A stretch of DNA of 64,000 nucleotides from positions 248,001 to 312,000 of the forward strand of contig NZ_JANKBI010000002.1 in assembly GCF_024622195.1 (NCBI RefSeq), written 5' to 3'. Origin of the DNA: Murimonas intestini (GTDB lineage Bacteria; Bacillota; Clostridia; Lachnospirales; Lachnospiraceae). This document shows positions 17,882 through 28,122 of the stretch, in pieces; position 1 is the stretch's first letter, and each line of letters opens with the position of its first letter. Position numbers and translations under genes: made by a program. Below the pieces are notes generated by a model. The model was not told where the DNA came from and ran no database searches. It saw only the letters and a list, made by a program, of their open reading frames with translations.

Positions 17882-19033
17882 ATGAGAAAAGGAGCATTTG
17901 CAACAGGTGTATACCGTAATATTTTTGCAGAAATGGGGTATGACGAACAAGAGGTTGAAAAACGAAAAGAAGAAATTTTTCATACCCTGTTTTATGGGAA
18001 TGAGGAAGAACGTATTTACCATCCGGTGGGAAGTGACATGGGATATATTGAAGATACAGGGAATCATGATGTGAGGACAGAAGGAATGTCATATGGCATG
18101 ATGATGTGTGTCCAGATGGATAAGAGAGAAGAATTTGACCGTCTGTGGAATTGGGCTAAGACTTATATGTATATGGAAGATGGGGAAAATGCAGGATATT
18201 TTGCATGGTCATGCCGGACAGATGGAAGTAAGAATGCCCATGGGGCAGCACCGGATGGAGAAGAATTTTTTGCCATGGCATTATTCTTTGCATCACACAG
18301 ATGGGGAAACCGGAAAGGAATTTATCACTACAGCAGGGAAGCACAAGAAATTCTACATGCTTGTATACATAAGGGTGAAAATGGCGAGGAAGGACGTGCC
18401 ATGTGGGATACACAAAATTATCTGATCCGTTTTGTGACTGATGTGGATTTTTCTGACCCCTCCTACCACTTGCCTCATTTCTATGAACTGTTTGGACTGT
18501 GGGCTGAGGAAAATGACAGATTATTTTTTAAAAAGGCGGCAGCGGCAAGCCGTGCATATCTGAAGAGTGCGTGTCATCCTGTTACAGGGTTATGTGCAGA
18601 ATATGCGGAATTTGACGGCACACCATACGAGTCTGATGGAAAGATGTGGGGAGGCCGCCACGACTGGTATTATAGTGATGCATACCGCACGGTAGCAAAT
18701 ATTGCCCTTGATTATCAGTGGTTTGCAGCAGATGAATGGGAAAAACAGGAGGCGGAAAACGTCCAGAAATTCTTTTGTGAAACCCTGGATGAGAAGGACA
18801 GAGATGGGGTTTATCTCACTGACGGCACAGTGCTTAAAGAGAAGGCGCTGCACCCGACTGCAGTCATTTCTGTAAATGCTCAGGCCAGTCTGGCCGCCGG
18901 TGGGAAAAATGCCGTTTCCTGCGTGCAGGCGTTTTGGAATACACCTCTGCGCACCGGAGACAGAAGATACTATGATAACTGCCTGTATTTTTTTGCGTTT
19001 TTGGCGCTTAGCGGAAATTATAGGATCTATTAA
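17882..19033 (+). CDS. GH8 reducing-end xylose-releasing exo-oligoxylanase (Rex type)
   Basis: Inverting enzyme that removes xylose from the reducing end of xylo-oligosaccharides. The (alpha/alpha)6 pattern of GH8 is clear: likely acid Glu67 in VRTEGMSYG and likely base Asp266 in YYSDAYR match the pair (Glu70, Asp263) of the Bacillus halodurans Rex enzyme. It has 383 residues and no signal peptide, so it works on imported oligomers. GGAGG lies six bases before the ATG. It opens the xylo-oligosaccharide locus, 70 bases before the GH43 gene. Confidence 0.9.
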   Translation: MRKGAFATGVYRNIFAEMGYDEQEVEKRKEEIFHTLFYGNEEERIYHPVGSDMGYIEDTGNHDVRTEGMSYGMMMCVQMDKREEFDRLWNWAKTYMYMEDGENAGYFAWSCRTDGSKNAHGAAPDGEEFFAMALFFASHRWGNRKGIYHYSREAQEILHACIHKGENGEEGRAMWDTQNYLIRFVTDVDFSDPSYHLPHFYELFGLWAEENDRLFFKKAAAASRAYLKSACHPVTGLCAEYAEFDGTPYESDGKMWGGRHDWYYSDAYRTVANIALDYQWFAADEWEKQEAENVQKFFCETLDEKDRDGVYLTDGTVLKEKALHPTAVISVNAQASLAAGGKNAVSCVQAFWNTPLRTGDRRYYDNCLYFFAFLALSGNYRIY

Positions 19034-19103
19034 ACTATTGAAGCAGGAAATACAAAAAGAGGGCTATGCCTTTCAGATTGAAACGTTCAGGAGGATTTTA
19101 TAA

Positions 19104-20654
19104 ATGAATACAGATATCAATCCGATTATTAAACTGGATTATCCTGACCCGGATGTCATACGGGTGGGGGACACTTATTTCATGGTTTCTACAACAATGC
19201 ATTTTATGCCGGGATGCGAGATACTGCGGTCATATGATCTGGTGAACTGGGAACATGTTTGTTATGTATATGAGACTCTGGATGGCACGCCCGGGCAGCG
19301 CCTTTCAGATGATGAATCGATCTATGGAAAAGGGATGTGGGCAGCCTGCATACGTTTCCATGAGGGAAAATTTTATATATGCTTTGTGGCAAATGATACC
19401 CATAAAACATATTTATTTACAGCAGAAAATATAGAGGGGCCATGGGAAAAACATTTTATTGAAGGATTTTACCATGACAGTTCGCTGCTGTTCGATGATG
19501 ACGGAAACGTTTATATTGTATACGGAAATAAAGACATTTGGATAACACAGCTGAAAGAGGATCTGTCCGCTCCAAAGCCCGGCGGCCTGAACCGGATTAT
19601 TATAAGCGATGAAGGCCATCCGGGGCTGGGGTATGAGGGATCACATATCTATAAGATCAATGGAAGGTATTATGTTTTTCTGATCCACTCCAGGCGGGAC
19701 CGGTGGTTTAGGACAGAGGCGTGTTTTTCAGCAGAATCGTTAGAAGGGAAATTTACAGGCAAAGATGTTCTGGAAGACGACAGGGGCTACTGCGGCCAGG
19801 GAGTTGCCCAGGGAGGGATTGTGGATACGCCGTGGGGAGACTGGTATGCCGTGCTTTTTCAGGATCACGGCGCGGTTGGCAGGATACCTGTGCTGATGCC
19901 CGTAACCTGGAAAAATGACTTCCCCGTTTTTGGAACGGAGGGGAAAGTCCCGGGAAAGGTATCAGTTACCAGTACAAGACCCGGATATGCATATAAGCCT
20001 CTGACAGGAAGTGATGATTTTTATTATAGTCCTGGTGCGGACGGAAAAATCCGGCCGGATGCGAAATGGCAGTTTAACCATGAACCTGCGGAGAGTGCAT
20101 ATAAGTTGGACGGACAGAGCGGAACGTTCGAAATAACAGTATCAAAAATCTGTAAAAACCTTACCCAGGCGCCAAATACCCTTACACAGAGGATGTGTTT
20201 TCCTGCCTGCAGTGCAGAGGTAACGATAGATGCAGGAAATTTGTCAGAGGGCGATTATGCGGGACTTTGTGTTTTACAGGGCTGTTATGCTATGGCAGCC
20301 CTCACCCGCAGAAAAGGCAGGCTGTGGATCGTGATGCAGTCCAGAGAAGCGGAGAATGCATCTTTAGAGGCCATGGAACCTGATCTTTCATCAGGGATGG
20401 AGTGGGAGGCAGTGCAGATAGAGGGAGATACAGTGAGGATAAAGGTGACGGCGGACTTTGGCCATATGAAGGATGAGGCTGTGTTTTATTATCAGAAGAA
20501 CGGACAGTTTATACCAATTGGGCCAGCACATAAATTGTATTTTAAGATGGATCATTTTACTGGCTCCAGGGTGGGTCTTTTCTGCTATGGTACCATGACA
20601 TTGGGAGGAAAGGCATATTTCAGCCGTTTTGTGTATGGAGCCGGCAGAGAGTAG
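19104..20654 (+). CDS. GH43 family beta-xylosidase/alpha-L-arabinofuranosidase
   Basis: Inverting five-bladed propeller glycosidase acting on xylo- or arabinoxylo-oligosaccharides. The catalytic triad is visible: base Asp15 (YPDPD), pKa modulator Asp125 (YHDSS) and acid Glu178 (GYEGSH). A C-terminal beta-sandwich (about residues 320-515) completes the two-domain form common for intracellular GH43 enzymes. It has 516 residues and no signal peptide. GGAGG precedes the ATG. It probably shares a transcript with the GH8 gene. Xylose versus arabinose preference cannot be read with confidence. Confidence 0.88.
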   Translation: MNTDINPIIKLDYPDPDVIRVGDTYFMVSTTMHFMPGCEILRSYDLVNWEHVCYVYETLDGTPGQRLSDDESIYGKGMWAACIRFHEGKFYICFVANDTHKTYLFTAENIEGPWEKHFIEGFYHDSSLLFDDDGNVYIVYGNKDIWITQLKEDLSAPKPGGLNRIIISDEGHPGLGYEGSHIYKINGRYYVFLIHSRRDRWFRTEACFSAESLEGKFTGKDVLEDDRGYCGQGVAQGGIVDTPWGDWYAVLFQDHGAVGRIPVLMPVTWKNDFPVFGTEGKVPGKVSVTSTRPGYAYKPLTGSDDFYYSPGADGKIRPDAKWQFNHEPAESAYKLDGQSGTFEITVSKICKNLTQAPNTLTQRMCFPACSAEVTIDAGNLSEGDYAGLCVLQGCYAMAALTRRKGRLWIVMQSREAENASLEAMEPDLSSGMEWEAVQIEGDTVRIKVTADFGHMKDEAVFYYQKNGQFIPIGPAHKLYFKMDHFTGSRVGLFCYGTMTLGGKAYFSRFVYGAGRE

Positions 20655-20706
20655 AACGCTGTCCCACATGTATAATTTCCCCTGATTTTATATATGCTTT
20701 GTCCGG

Positions 20707-20734
20707 TTGTTAATTCAGCCCAATACAGTAAAAT
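20707..20734 (+). promoter_or_regulatory. Possible promoter upstream of the first binding-protein gene
   Basis: TTGTTA (20707-20712), a 16-base spacer and TAAAAT (20729-20734), in the 185-base gap before the lipoprotein gene. Both boxes are imperfect. Confidence 0.35.
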
Positions 20735-20839
20735 AAAAGCATAAATAAATGAATCAGGAGATGGCTGGCAGGAGAAAATGAGAGACTTATGAGAAGGCAG
20801 GGGCGGCCGTTTTCCGGAGAAAATCAAGGAGGAAAAAGA

Positions 20840-22612
20840 ATGAAATTCAGAAAGGTGGCAGCAGTGCTGCTCGCAGCTGCGATGACAGCATCCATGATGT
20901 CAGGCTGCGGAAAGTCAGCAGAGATTGGAGCATCATCTGCAAAAGAATCATCAGATGCAGCAGAGCAGACAAACGATGAAGCAAAAGCGGAAGAGGAAGC
21001 AACAGCAGGGGCAGAGGAACTGGATGCTGTTAAGACAAGCAGCGCAGGGGAGGATGTTAAGGAATTTACAGCATTTTTCGCAGTCCCCGGAGATGAACTG
21101 AATGATGATAATGAAATACAGCAGAAGATAGCAGAAATTACAGGCGCCAAGGTGAAAGAGACCTGGCTGACAGGGCAGACTGCGGAGGAAGCAGTAGGAA
21201 CACTGATTGCAGGCGGCGAGTACCCGGATTTTATAGATGGCAGCGATGGAACAGCACAGCTGTATGCGGCAGGTGCATTAGTGGCGTTGGATGATTACCT
21301 GGATAATTATCCGAACCTGAAAAATTTCTGGTCAGAGGAAGAGTGGGATAAGGTACGCCAGGACGACGGCCATATCTACTGGATCCCTCAGTTCGGAAAT
21401 CCGTATGAAGAAGATATGACGGCTACTCCGGCAGAGGCGTTTTGGATCCAGACAAGGGTATTGAAGTGGGATAATTATCCTGAAATCAAAACGCTTGACC
21501 AATACTTCGATCTGATTGAAAGGTACAATGAAGCAAATCCTGTGATGGAGGACGGCACATCCAATATACCATATACAATCCTCTGTGATGACTGGAGATA
21601 TTTCTGCCTGGAGAATCCGCCGCAGTTTTTGGATGGATATCCAAATGACGGATCTGTCATTGTAAATGTGGAGGACAAAAAGATTGTAGATTATAATACT
21701 ACTCCAACGGCAAAGGCATACTTCCAGAAACTGAATGAAGAATTCCAGAAAGGTATTGTGGATCCGGAATCATTTACCCAGTCCTATGATGAATACATAG
21801 CTAAACTTTCAAGCGGAAGAGTTTTGGGAATGGTAGACCAGGCATGGCAGTTCCAGAATGCGATGGATACACTTAAGCAGCAGGGACTGGAAAGCCAGGG
21901 ATGCAGTTATGTCCCGCTGGCATTAACGATCAGCGAAGATTTAACACCGCAGTATATGTCAGAACCGGCTATTAATGTGGCAAATGGAGTTGGGATTACA
22001 GTGAGCTGTGAGGACGTGGAAGGTGCACTGCAGTTCCTGAATGATATACTGGAGCCTGAGGTGAGGATATTAAGAAGCTGGGGAATAGAAGGTGTGGATT
22101 ATGAAGTTGGAGATGACGGTATTTTCTACAGGACAGATGAAGAGTGGGCAAAGTCTACAAACAGCGCTTATAAAGCATCACACGGGTGTGCATACTCTTA
22201 CCTGCCTAATTATACAGGACTGCTGGCAGACAAGATAAATACCTCTGATCCGAAAGAACAGCCAAGCGAATTTATAAAGAGTCTTCCTTCTGATACCCAG
22301 GAATGTCTGAAAGCGTATGGATGTGAGACATATGTTGACATGATGGGCGGAATTGCTCCGGTGCCTGGCCCGTGGTTCCCAATGTATTCCTATTCAAATA
22401 CGATGACTACAGCGACAGCTGGCGGTACTGCCTGGACCAAGATGGGTGAGATCAAACATGAATATCTTCCTAAAGTGGTAATGGCTGAAGACTTTGAACA
22501 GGGATGGAGTGAATATCTTGATGTTTATGCAGGGTGTCAGCCTGAAGACTTCCTGAGCGAGATGCAGGAAGAATTAGACCGCCGGATTGAAAACGCAGCA
22601 AAATATCAATAG
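20840..22612 (+). CDS. ABC transporter extracellular sugar-binding lipoprotein
   Basis: Captures an oligosaccharide outside the cell and hands it to the permeases encoded just downstream. A 22-residue signal ends in MSGC, with lipid-carrying Cys23, followed by an acidic linker to about residue 75 and a family 1 type binding domain. It has 590 residues. The start at 20840 follows AAGGAGG. Strong repeated identity with the protein at 29757 (KEFTAFF, GGEYPDF, DGHIYWIPQFG) shows the two are paralogs. Xylo-oligosaccharides are the likely ligand because of the flanking GH8, GH43 and GH39 genes. Confidence 0.9.
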   Translation: MKFRKVAAVLLAAAMTASMMSGCGKSAEIGASSAKESSDAAEQTNDEAKAEEEATAGAEELDAVKTSSAGEDVKEFTAFFAVPGDELNDDNEIQQKIAEITGAKVKETWLTGQTAEEAVGTLIAGGEYPDFIDGSDGTAQLYAAGALVALDDYLDNYPNLKNFWSEEEWDKVRQDDGHIYWIPQFGNPYEEDMTATPAEAFWIQTRVLKWDNYPEIKTLDQYFDLIERYNEANPVMEDGTSNIPYTILCDDWRYFCLENPPQFLDGYPNDGSVIVNVEDKKIVDYNTTPTAKAYFQKLNEEFQKGIVDPESFTQSYDEYIAKLSSGRVLGMVDQAWQFQNAMDTLKQQGLESQGCSYVPLALTISEDLTPQYMSEPAINVANGVGITVSCEDVEGALQFLNDILEPEVRILRSWGIEGVDYEVGDDGIFYRTDEEWAKSTNSAYKASHGCAYSYLPNYTGLLADKINTSDPKEQPSEFIKSLPSDTQECLKAYGCETYVDMMGGIAPVPGPWFPMYSYSNTMTTATAGGTAWTKMGEIKHEYLPKVVMAEDFEQGWSEYLDVYAGCQPEDFLSEMQEELDRRIENAAKYQ

Positions 22613-22624
22613 CAGGATTTATGC

Positions 22625-22659
22625 GGGCAGCCGGAGTGCAGTGGCATTTCTGGCTGCCT
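22625..22659 (+). promoter_or_regulatory. Intercistronic stem-loop between binding protein and permeases
   Basis: GGGCAGCC (22625-22632) pairs with GGCTGCCT (22652-22659). There is no T tract, so it is not a full terminator. Such hairpins after binding-protein genes often protect the upstream mRNA and set a higher level of binding protein than permease; that role is inferred here. Confidence 0.4.
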
Positions 22660-22727
22660 GTACTATGCAGATATTTGTCAGATGCGGTGAGCTGTGAAAA
22701 AGCGGCGGGAAGAGGAAAGGAGAGCAT

Positions 22728-23672
22728 ATGGCTTCAAAAGCAGAGAAGGTGAAATCACCTGTTAAAAAATTTGACTGGAAAGAATTTAAAAGGCAGAAGG
22801 TATTAATGATCTGGGCGGCGTTATTTGTAATATACGGAATTATATTCTGCTATCTGCCGTTAGCCGGATGGGTAATGGGATTTCAGAACTATACGCCTAA
22901 GAACGGGCTTCTTCACTCCGAGTTTATAGGCCTGGACAAATTCCGGCAGCTGTTTTCCGATACTACTTTTTTAAGAGTAATCAGAAATACGCTTGCAATG
23001 GGCGTTATGAACCTGGTATTTACGTTCGTGGCTGCCATAGGCTTCGCCATTCTGTTAAATGAAATAGTCTCAAAGGGAGGGAAGAAGACTGTACAGACCA
23101 TATCTTATCTGCCTCATTTCCTTTCCTGGATCGTTGTTACCGGTATCCTGCATGATATTTTGTCCGGGACTGGTATCGTCAATGAACTGCTGCTAAAGGC
23201 AGGTATCCTGAGCCAGCCGCTGAATTTTTTTGCTCATCCGAAGTACTTCTGGTGGATCGTAGCAGCTGCAAATGTCTGGAAAGAGACTGGCTGGAACGCG
23301 ATTATATATCTTTCAGCGATCACCTCTATAGATCCTTGTCTGTATGAGGCGGCATCTATCGATGGCGCAGGGCGCTGGGCTAAAATCAGGAATATCATTT
23401 TGCCGGGGATTAAGCCGACTATTATGATCCTGCTGCTGATGAATGTAGGCAATGTCCTGAATGCCGGATTTGAAGTGCAGTATCTGCTGGGCAATGGGCT
23501 TGTACAGAGCGTGTCCCAGACGATAGATATCTATGTCCTGAAATGGGGCATCAGCCAGAACGATTTTGCAATCGGTACTGCGGCAGGCATATTCAAGAGT
23601 TTTGTAAGTATCATTCTGATCGTGATAGCAAATCAGATTGCAAAACGCAGTGGTGAAGAGAGCCTGTTCTAA
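22728..23672 (+). CDS. Sugar ABC transporter permease (LplB-like)
   Basis: Membrane subunit of a CUT1-type importer, 314 residues with about six hydrophobic segments. The cytoplasmic EAA loop (YEAASIDGAGRWAKIRNI, about residues 206-223), which docks the ATPase, is clear. AAGGAG precedes the ATG. It pairs with the next gene and the upstream lipoprotein. No ATP-binding subunit is encoded nearby, so it presumably uses a shared MsmK/UgpC-type ATPase encoded elsewhere. Confidence 0.92.
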   Translation: MASKAEKVKSPVKKFDWKEFKRQKVLMIWAALFVIYGIIFCYLPLAGWVMGFQNYTPKNGLLHSEFIGLDKFRQLFSDTTFLRVIRNTLAMGVMNLVFTFVAAIGFAILLNEIVSKGGKKTVQTISYLPHFLSWIVVTGILHDILSGTGIVNELLLKAGILSQPLNFFAHPKYFWWIVAAANVWKETGWNAIIYLSAITSIDPCLYEAASIDGAGRWAKIRNIILPGIKPTIMILLLMNVGNVLNAGFEVQYLLGNGLVQSVSQTIDIYVLKWGISQNDFAIGTAAGIFKSFVSIILIVIANQIAKRSGEESLF

Positions 23673-23683
23673 GGAGGATGAAA

Positions 23684-24607
23684 ATGAAAAAATCAAGTAA
23701 AGATGATATCAATATAAAGCCGCCCAAATATAAAACAAGTGTGGGAAGCAAGATTTTTACTGTCTGCAATGTTATTTTCATGATTTTATTTGTGACAGTC
23801 ACTTTGTATCCGGTACTGAATACGCTCGCAATCTCGTTTAATGACGGTGTGGACGCACTCAGGGGAGGCATTTATATCTGGCCCAGAAAGTGGTCATTGC
23901 AGAATTATATTACTGTATTGCAAAAGGATAACCTTCTGACAGGAGCCTATATATCTGTCGCAAGAACAGTCTTAGGCACGGTACTGGCGCTGGCGGCTAA
24001 TGCCCTGCTGGCATTTATTGTGAGCCGGAAAAGATTTTTGTTTAAAAACCAGCTGTCCCTGTTCTGGGTTATTACCATGTATGTGAATGGAGGGATGATA
24101 CCTGTCTTCCTTCTGTACAAAAATCTGCATTTGACGAACAGCTTTTGGGTATATGTCATACCCGGAATGGTCAGTGCGTTCAATATGCTGGTGATGAGGA
24201 CTTATATGCAGGGAATTCCTGACAGCCTGGAAGAATCAGCTCAGCTGGACGGGGCAGGATATATGACTATTTTCGCCAGGATCATATCGCCGCTGTGTAA
24301 ACCGGTGTATGCTACAGTTGCCTTATTTATCGCTGTGGGCCAGTGGAATTCCTGGTTTGATGCGATGCTGTACAACAGGATGAGTTCTCAGTATACGACT
24401 CTGCAGTATGAATTGATGAAACTGCTTTCATCAGTTACAAATCAAAGCGCCAGCGCTGAGACAATGAAAAATGTTGCCAATGCAGTCACTCCCACATCAG
24501 TGCGTGCGGCAGCCACGATCATCACAATGCTTCCCATCGTCTGTCTGTATCCATTTCTGCAGAGATATTTTGTGGCAGGTCTGACCATCGGAGGGGTAAA
24601 AGAATAA
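23684..24607 (+). CDS. Sugar ABC transporter permease (YtcP-like)
   Basis: Second membrane subunit of the same importer, 307 residues. The EAA loop reads EESAQLDGAGYMTIFARI. The ATG at 23684 has AAGGAGG six bases upstream; the ATG at 23678 is too close to that site. Its stop codon overlaps the GH39 start by one base (TAATG), so transport and hydrolysis are coupled in translation. Confidence 0.92.
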   Translation: MKKSSKDDINIKPPKYKTSVGSKIFTVCNVIFMILFVTVTLYPVLNTLAISFNDGVDALRGGIYIWPRKWSLQNYITVLQKDNLLTGAYISVARTVLGTVLALAANALLAFIVSRKRFLFKNQLSLFWVITMYVNGGMIPVFLLYKNLHLTNSFWVYVIPGMVSAFNMLVMRTYMQGIPDSLEESAQLDGAGYMTIFARIISPLCKPVYATVALFIAVGQWNSWFDAMLYNRMSSQYTTLQYELMKLLSSVTNQSASAETMKNVANAVTPTSVRAAATIITMLPIVCLYPFLQRYFVAGLTIGGVKE

Positions 24608-26109
24608 TGAAAAAAGAATATAAGATTGATGAAACGGCGGCATGCCAATTTAAAAACAGGGCAGGGTATTGTGTGGGAACAGGACGCATGGGACTTGCTC
24701 TTCAAAAGGAATACCAAGAACAGCTAAAGCTGGTACAGGAGCATATAGGCTTTAAATATATAAGAGGTCATGGAATTTTCTCTGATGATATGGGTATCTA
24801 TCAGGAATATGAGGATGAGAATGGAAAAATCATACCCGAATATAACTTTACATATCTGGATAGGGTAATGGACTCCTATCAGGAGATGAAGATCAAACCA
24901 TTTCTTGAATTAGGTTTTATGCCGCAGAAAATGGCAGGCGGAGAGCAGACAGTCTTTTATTGGAGAGGTAATGTGACCCCGCCTAAATCCTATAAGGCCT
25001 GGACAGACATGGTACAGGCTGTGCTGAACCATTTAATAGAACGCTATGGCAGGGATGAGGCAGTGAGCTGGCCCATCGAAGTATGGAATGAACCAAATCT
25101 CTCCATTTTTTGGAAAGATGCGGATATGGAGGAGTATTTCAGCCTGTTCAGACATACTTTCAGGGCTGTGAAAGAGGTGGATGAACAGTTTCAGGTAGGT
25201 GGCCCCTCTATCTGCGGTGTGGATGATGTAAATTGGCTCAGGCAATTTCTGGATTATTGCAGCCGGAATAACCTGATGCCGGACTTCTTCACCCGTCACC
25301 ACTATATGTGGAGTGAACCTGTAAAAGAAGGCCGTTACAGCTACGGAAAACTGCGTGATCCACAGGAGGCCATGGAAGAATTAAAGGTTTCCAGGACAAT
25401 TATTGACAGCTTCAGACAATACCAGAATCTTCCCATGTATATTACTGAGTTTAATACTTCTTATTCTCCGGACAGCCCGGTACATGATTCTGTCCAGAAT
25501 GCTTCTTATGTGGCGTGGCTTTTGTCCAGGATGGGAGAAGTCTGTGACGGATATTCTTATTGGACATTCGGAGATGTTTTTGAAGAAAACGGAGTGCCGT
25601 TTTCACAATTCCATGGCGGTTTTGGCCTTGTGGCAAACGGAGCAGTTCCCAAACCTTCTTTTTGGGTCTTTGCATTTTTTAAGAATCTTCAGGGGCGTCG
25701 TGTCCATCTGTCTGATGAAGCTGTGGTTGTGCAAAAAGAGGACGGAAGTTATTGCGGTGTGGCCTGGAATTTGTCGTTTGGCAAGCAGGAGCCGCTGGAT
25801 ATCGAATTAGCTTTGCCCTGTAAGCCAGGAGCAAACTTCTGCTTTTTGCAGAAATTAGTGGATGAAGAGCATGGGAACCCGGTAAAGCTATGGCATGATA
25901 TGGGGGAACCTTCCAATCCTTCAAAAGAGCAGCTTGCTTTATTGAGAGAGGGCGCAGCTCCGTGGCTGCTGACAAAAAGGCTGGCGGAAGAGGAAGGGTA
26001 TGTAACTGCTGCCCTTCATTTAAAACAGGATGCAGTTGTGTACTTTGAATTAAGAGAGACAGAGGTCTGCAGTGACAGAGGATACCACATTATTTCTCTA
26101 AATAAATAA
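24607..26109 (+). CDS. GH39 family beta-xylosidase
   Basis: Retaining beta-xylosidase of 500 residues. The acid/base Glu162 is in EVWNEPN and the nucleophile Glu281 in ITEFNTSY, both classical GH39 motifs, followed by a C-terminal beta-sandwich. There is no signal peptide. The gene starts on the last base of the permease stop codon. With GH8 and GH43 it completes a set able to take imported xylo-oligomers down to xylose. Confidence 0.92.
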   Translation: MKKEYKIDETAACQFKNRAGYCVGTGRMGLALQKEYQEQLKLVQEHIGFKYIRGHGIFSDDMGIYQEYEDENGKIIPEYNFTYLDRVMDSYQEMKIKPFLELGFMPQKMAGGEQTVFYWRGNVTPPKSYKAWTDMVQAVLNHLIERYGRDEAVSWPIEVWNEPNLSIFWKDADMEEYFSLFRHTFRAVKEVDEQFQVGGPSICGVDDVNWLRQFLDYCSRNNLMPDFFTRHHYMWSEPVKEGRYSYGKLRDPQEAMEELKVSRTIIDSFRQYQNLPMYITEFNTSYSPDSPVHDSVQNASYVAWLLSRMGEVCDGYSYWTFGDVFEENGVPFSQFHGGFGLVANGAVPKPSFWVFAFFKNLQGRRVHLSDEAVVVQKEDGSYCGVAWNLSFGKQEPLDIELALPCKPGANFCFLQKLVDEEHGNPVKLWHDMGEPSNPSKEQLALLREGAAPWLLTKRLAEEEGYVTAALHLKQDAVVYFELRETEVCSDRGYHIISLNK

Positions 26110-26168
26110 AACGGGGATTCCCTGGTAAGGTTAAGTTATGATATGATATGCTGTATATAATGATCCAG

Positions 26169-26197
26169 CAGGCCTGTGCATTTGCTGCACAGGCCTG
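26169..26197. repeat. Perfect 12-bp hairpin, probable remnant of repeat family B
   Basis: CAGGCCTGTGCA and TGCACAGGCCTG pair perfectly around a five-base loop. The arms resemble the GGTCTGTGCA/TGCACAGACC stem of the 8612 repeat, and CAGCAGG/CTGTTGAAC flanks echo its end. It lies in the 156-base gap between GH39 and the sensor kinase gene. No T tract follows. Confidence 0.45.
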
Positions 26198-26265
26198 TTG
26201 AACATGATGTAAGAACGCAGAAATCGATGAGTTATCTGAGCAGCAGTGAGGCCGGAGGGAGAGAC

Positions 26266-28098
26266 ATGGGGAGAAGGAATAGAACAGGGCTTTGCTTTGA
26301 ATATTTAAAATCCGTCGGCAGGGGACTGGCAGAGCAGCTTTCAGACAGGATCAATAATTACAAAGTACAGAAGAAGCTGCATATGCTGTATATCTGCTGT
26401 GTGCTGATCCCGCTGGTCATTACAGACAGCGTGATACTGGCTATTGTCCTCAGGTCTGACAGTGCCTCCAGGAAACATGAATTGGAAAATATTGCTAATG
26501 CTGTCCGGTACAGCATTGCGGGGAGCATAGATACGGCCGCGATGACGGTAAAAGATATCTATATGAATAAATACATAAATAATTTTCTGGATGGTACATA
26601 TGAGTCTGCACTGGATTATTATAATCATTACAGATCATTTATGAAAGATTCCCTGTTTGAGAGCAGTATGGGGTCCAGCAGTTCCACAGTGACCATGTAT
26701 GCAGATAATGATACGATTATAAACGGCGGGGAATTTGCACGGCTGGAGGGAGTAAAAGATACTGAGTGGTACCAGTACCTGGATGAGTCCGGACAGGATA
26801 TCGTGCTGTATACATATTACGATGAGAGCAATACCCCGGCGGTTGAGGCCAAAAGAAAAATATCCCTGATCAGGAGGATGAACTTTTATAAAAGAGAGGG
26901 CTGCGAGAAAATAATAAAACTGGATCTGGATTACAGTGGTATTGTGCGCGACCTCATGCAGATGAATTATGATGCACCGGTATATATCTGCAGCAATAGG
27001 AAAATTTTATTTTCTAACGATGGAAATTCCAGTGTGGGCAAGGACTTTGAGATCTTTGATATGCAGGCGGATATAGGATATGAAGAGGGAATGGTTTCTT
27101 ATGGACAGGGAATGGATATCTATGTACTTCGGAAGAGTCAGAGCGCATGGAAACTGATATGGAGCAATCTGCCCCTGATACTTTTTTTGATCTGCATAAA
27201 TGCCTTTCTGCCCTGGATGTTTATGAAACTGCTCAATCGTTCCTTTACAGAGAGACTGCAGGAACTGAGCAGTGTATTCGACAAGATAGAAGGGGACAAC
27301 CTTCAGGAAATACAAAGAGCCAGAGGCAGCGATGAACTTGGAATGCTCATGCGCAACTATAATAAGATGGCGGGGCGGATCAATGAGCTGATACAGACCG
27401 TATATAAGGACAGGCTGAAGGAACAGGAGATGGATATTGCCAGACAGAATGCGGAACTTCTCGCGCTGCACAGCCAGATCAACCCTCATTTTCTGTTCAA
27501 TGCCCTGGAGAGTATCAGGATGCACAGTATCCTGAAAAAAGAAATGGAAACAGCGCATATGGTAGAGATGCTGGCCGTGATGGAGCGCCAATATGTGGAC
27601 TGGGGGACGGACCTGGTCACAATAAAAGAAGAACTGAATTTTGCACAGGCATATCTGGAGCTGCAGAAATACAGATTTGGAGAGCGGCTGTCCTATAAAA
27701 TCGAGATGGAAGACGGCTGCAGCGGCTACTATATTCCGAAGCTCAGCGTAGTCACATTTGTAGAAAATGCCTGTGTACATGGGATTGAAAACAAATCAAC
27801 ACCTGGCTGGGTATTTGTACGTGTTTATATGGAGAAGGAAAAACTCTGCCTGGAAGTAGAGGATACCGGAAACGGGATAGATGATGCTCTGCTTCGCGAA
27901 CTGCAGTACAATATGTCACACTGCGGAATAGCATCCCTGAAAAAGAAAGGGCAGGTAGGGATTATGAATGCCTGCCTCCGGCTTAGGATGGTGACCGGGG
28001 ATGCGGTAATATTTGCCCTGGAGAGCGAGGCGGGTGCCGGGACAAGTATAACGATCCAGATGCCCGTTAATGAGAAACAGACAACAGAGCAGCGGTGA
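26266..28098 (+). CDS. YesM-type sensor histidine kinase
   Basis: Membrane sensor of 610 residues: a short cytoplasmic start, a transmembrane segment near residues 40-65, an extracellular sensing region to about 310, a second transmembrane segment, a HAMP linker, then the His_kinase domain with phospho-acceptor His408 in INPHFLFN and a C-terminal ATPase domain (DTGNGID). The ATG at 26266 has GGAGGGA upstream; longer frames run into the repeat hairpin. It is directly followed by its response regulator. Likely signal: the xylo-oligosaccharide handled by this locus. Confidence 0.9.
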   Translation: MGRRNRTGLCFEYLKSVGRGLAEQLSDRINNYKVQKKLHMLYICCVLIPLVITDSVILAIVLRSDSASRKHELENIANAVRYSIAGSIDTAAMTVKDIYMNKYINNFLDGTYESALDYYNHYRSFMKDSLFESSMGSSSSTVTMYADNDTIINGGEFARLEGVKDTEWYQYLDESGQDIVLYTYYDESNTPAVEAKRKISLIRRMNFYKREGCEKIIKLDLDYSGIVRDLMQMNYDAPVYICSNRKILFSNDGNSSVGKDFEIFDMQADIGYEEGMVSYGQGMDIYVLRKSQSAWKLIWSNLPLILFLICINAFLPWMFMKLLNRSFTERLQELSSVFDKIEGDNLQEIQRARGSDELGMLMRNYNKMAGRINELIQTVYKDRLKEQEMDIARQNAELLALHSQINPHFLFNALESIRMHSILKKEMETAHMVEMLAVMERQYVDWGTDLVTIKEELNFAQAYLELQKYRFGERLSYKIEMEDGCSGYYIPKLSVVTFVENACVHGIENKSTPGWVFVRVYMEKEKLCLEVEDTGNGIDDALLRELQYNMSHCGIASLKKKGQVGIMNACLRLRMVTGDAVIFALESEAGAGTSITIQMPVNEKQTTEQR

Positions 28099-28122
28099 GT
28101 GAATGGAAAAGAGGGGGATGAC

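Noticed and set aside
27007..27780. A 257-codon minus-strand frame opposite the sensor kinase
   Set aside because: Antisense shadow of the kinase gene; composition is low in complexity and no ribosome binding site is seen.
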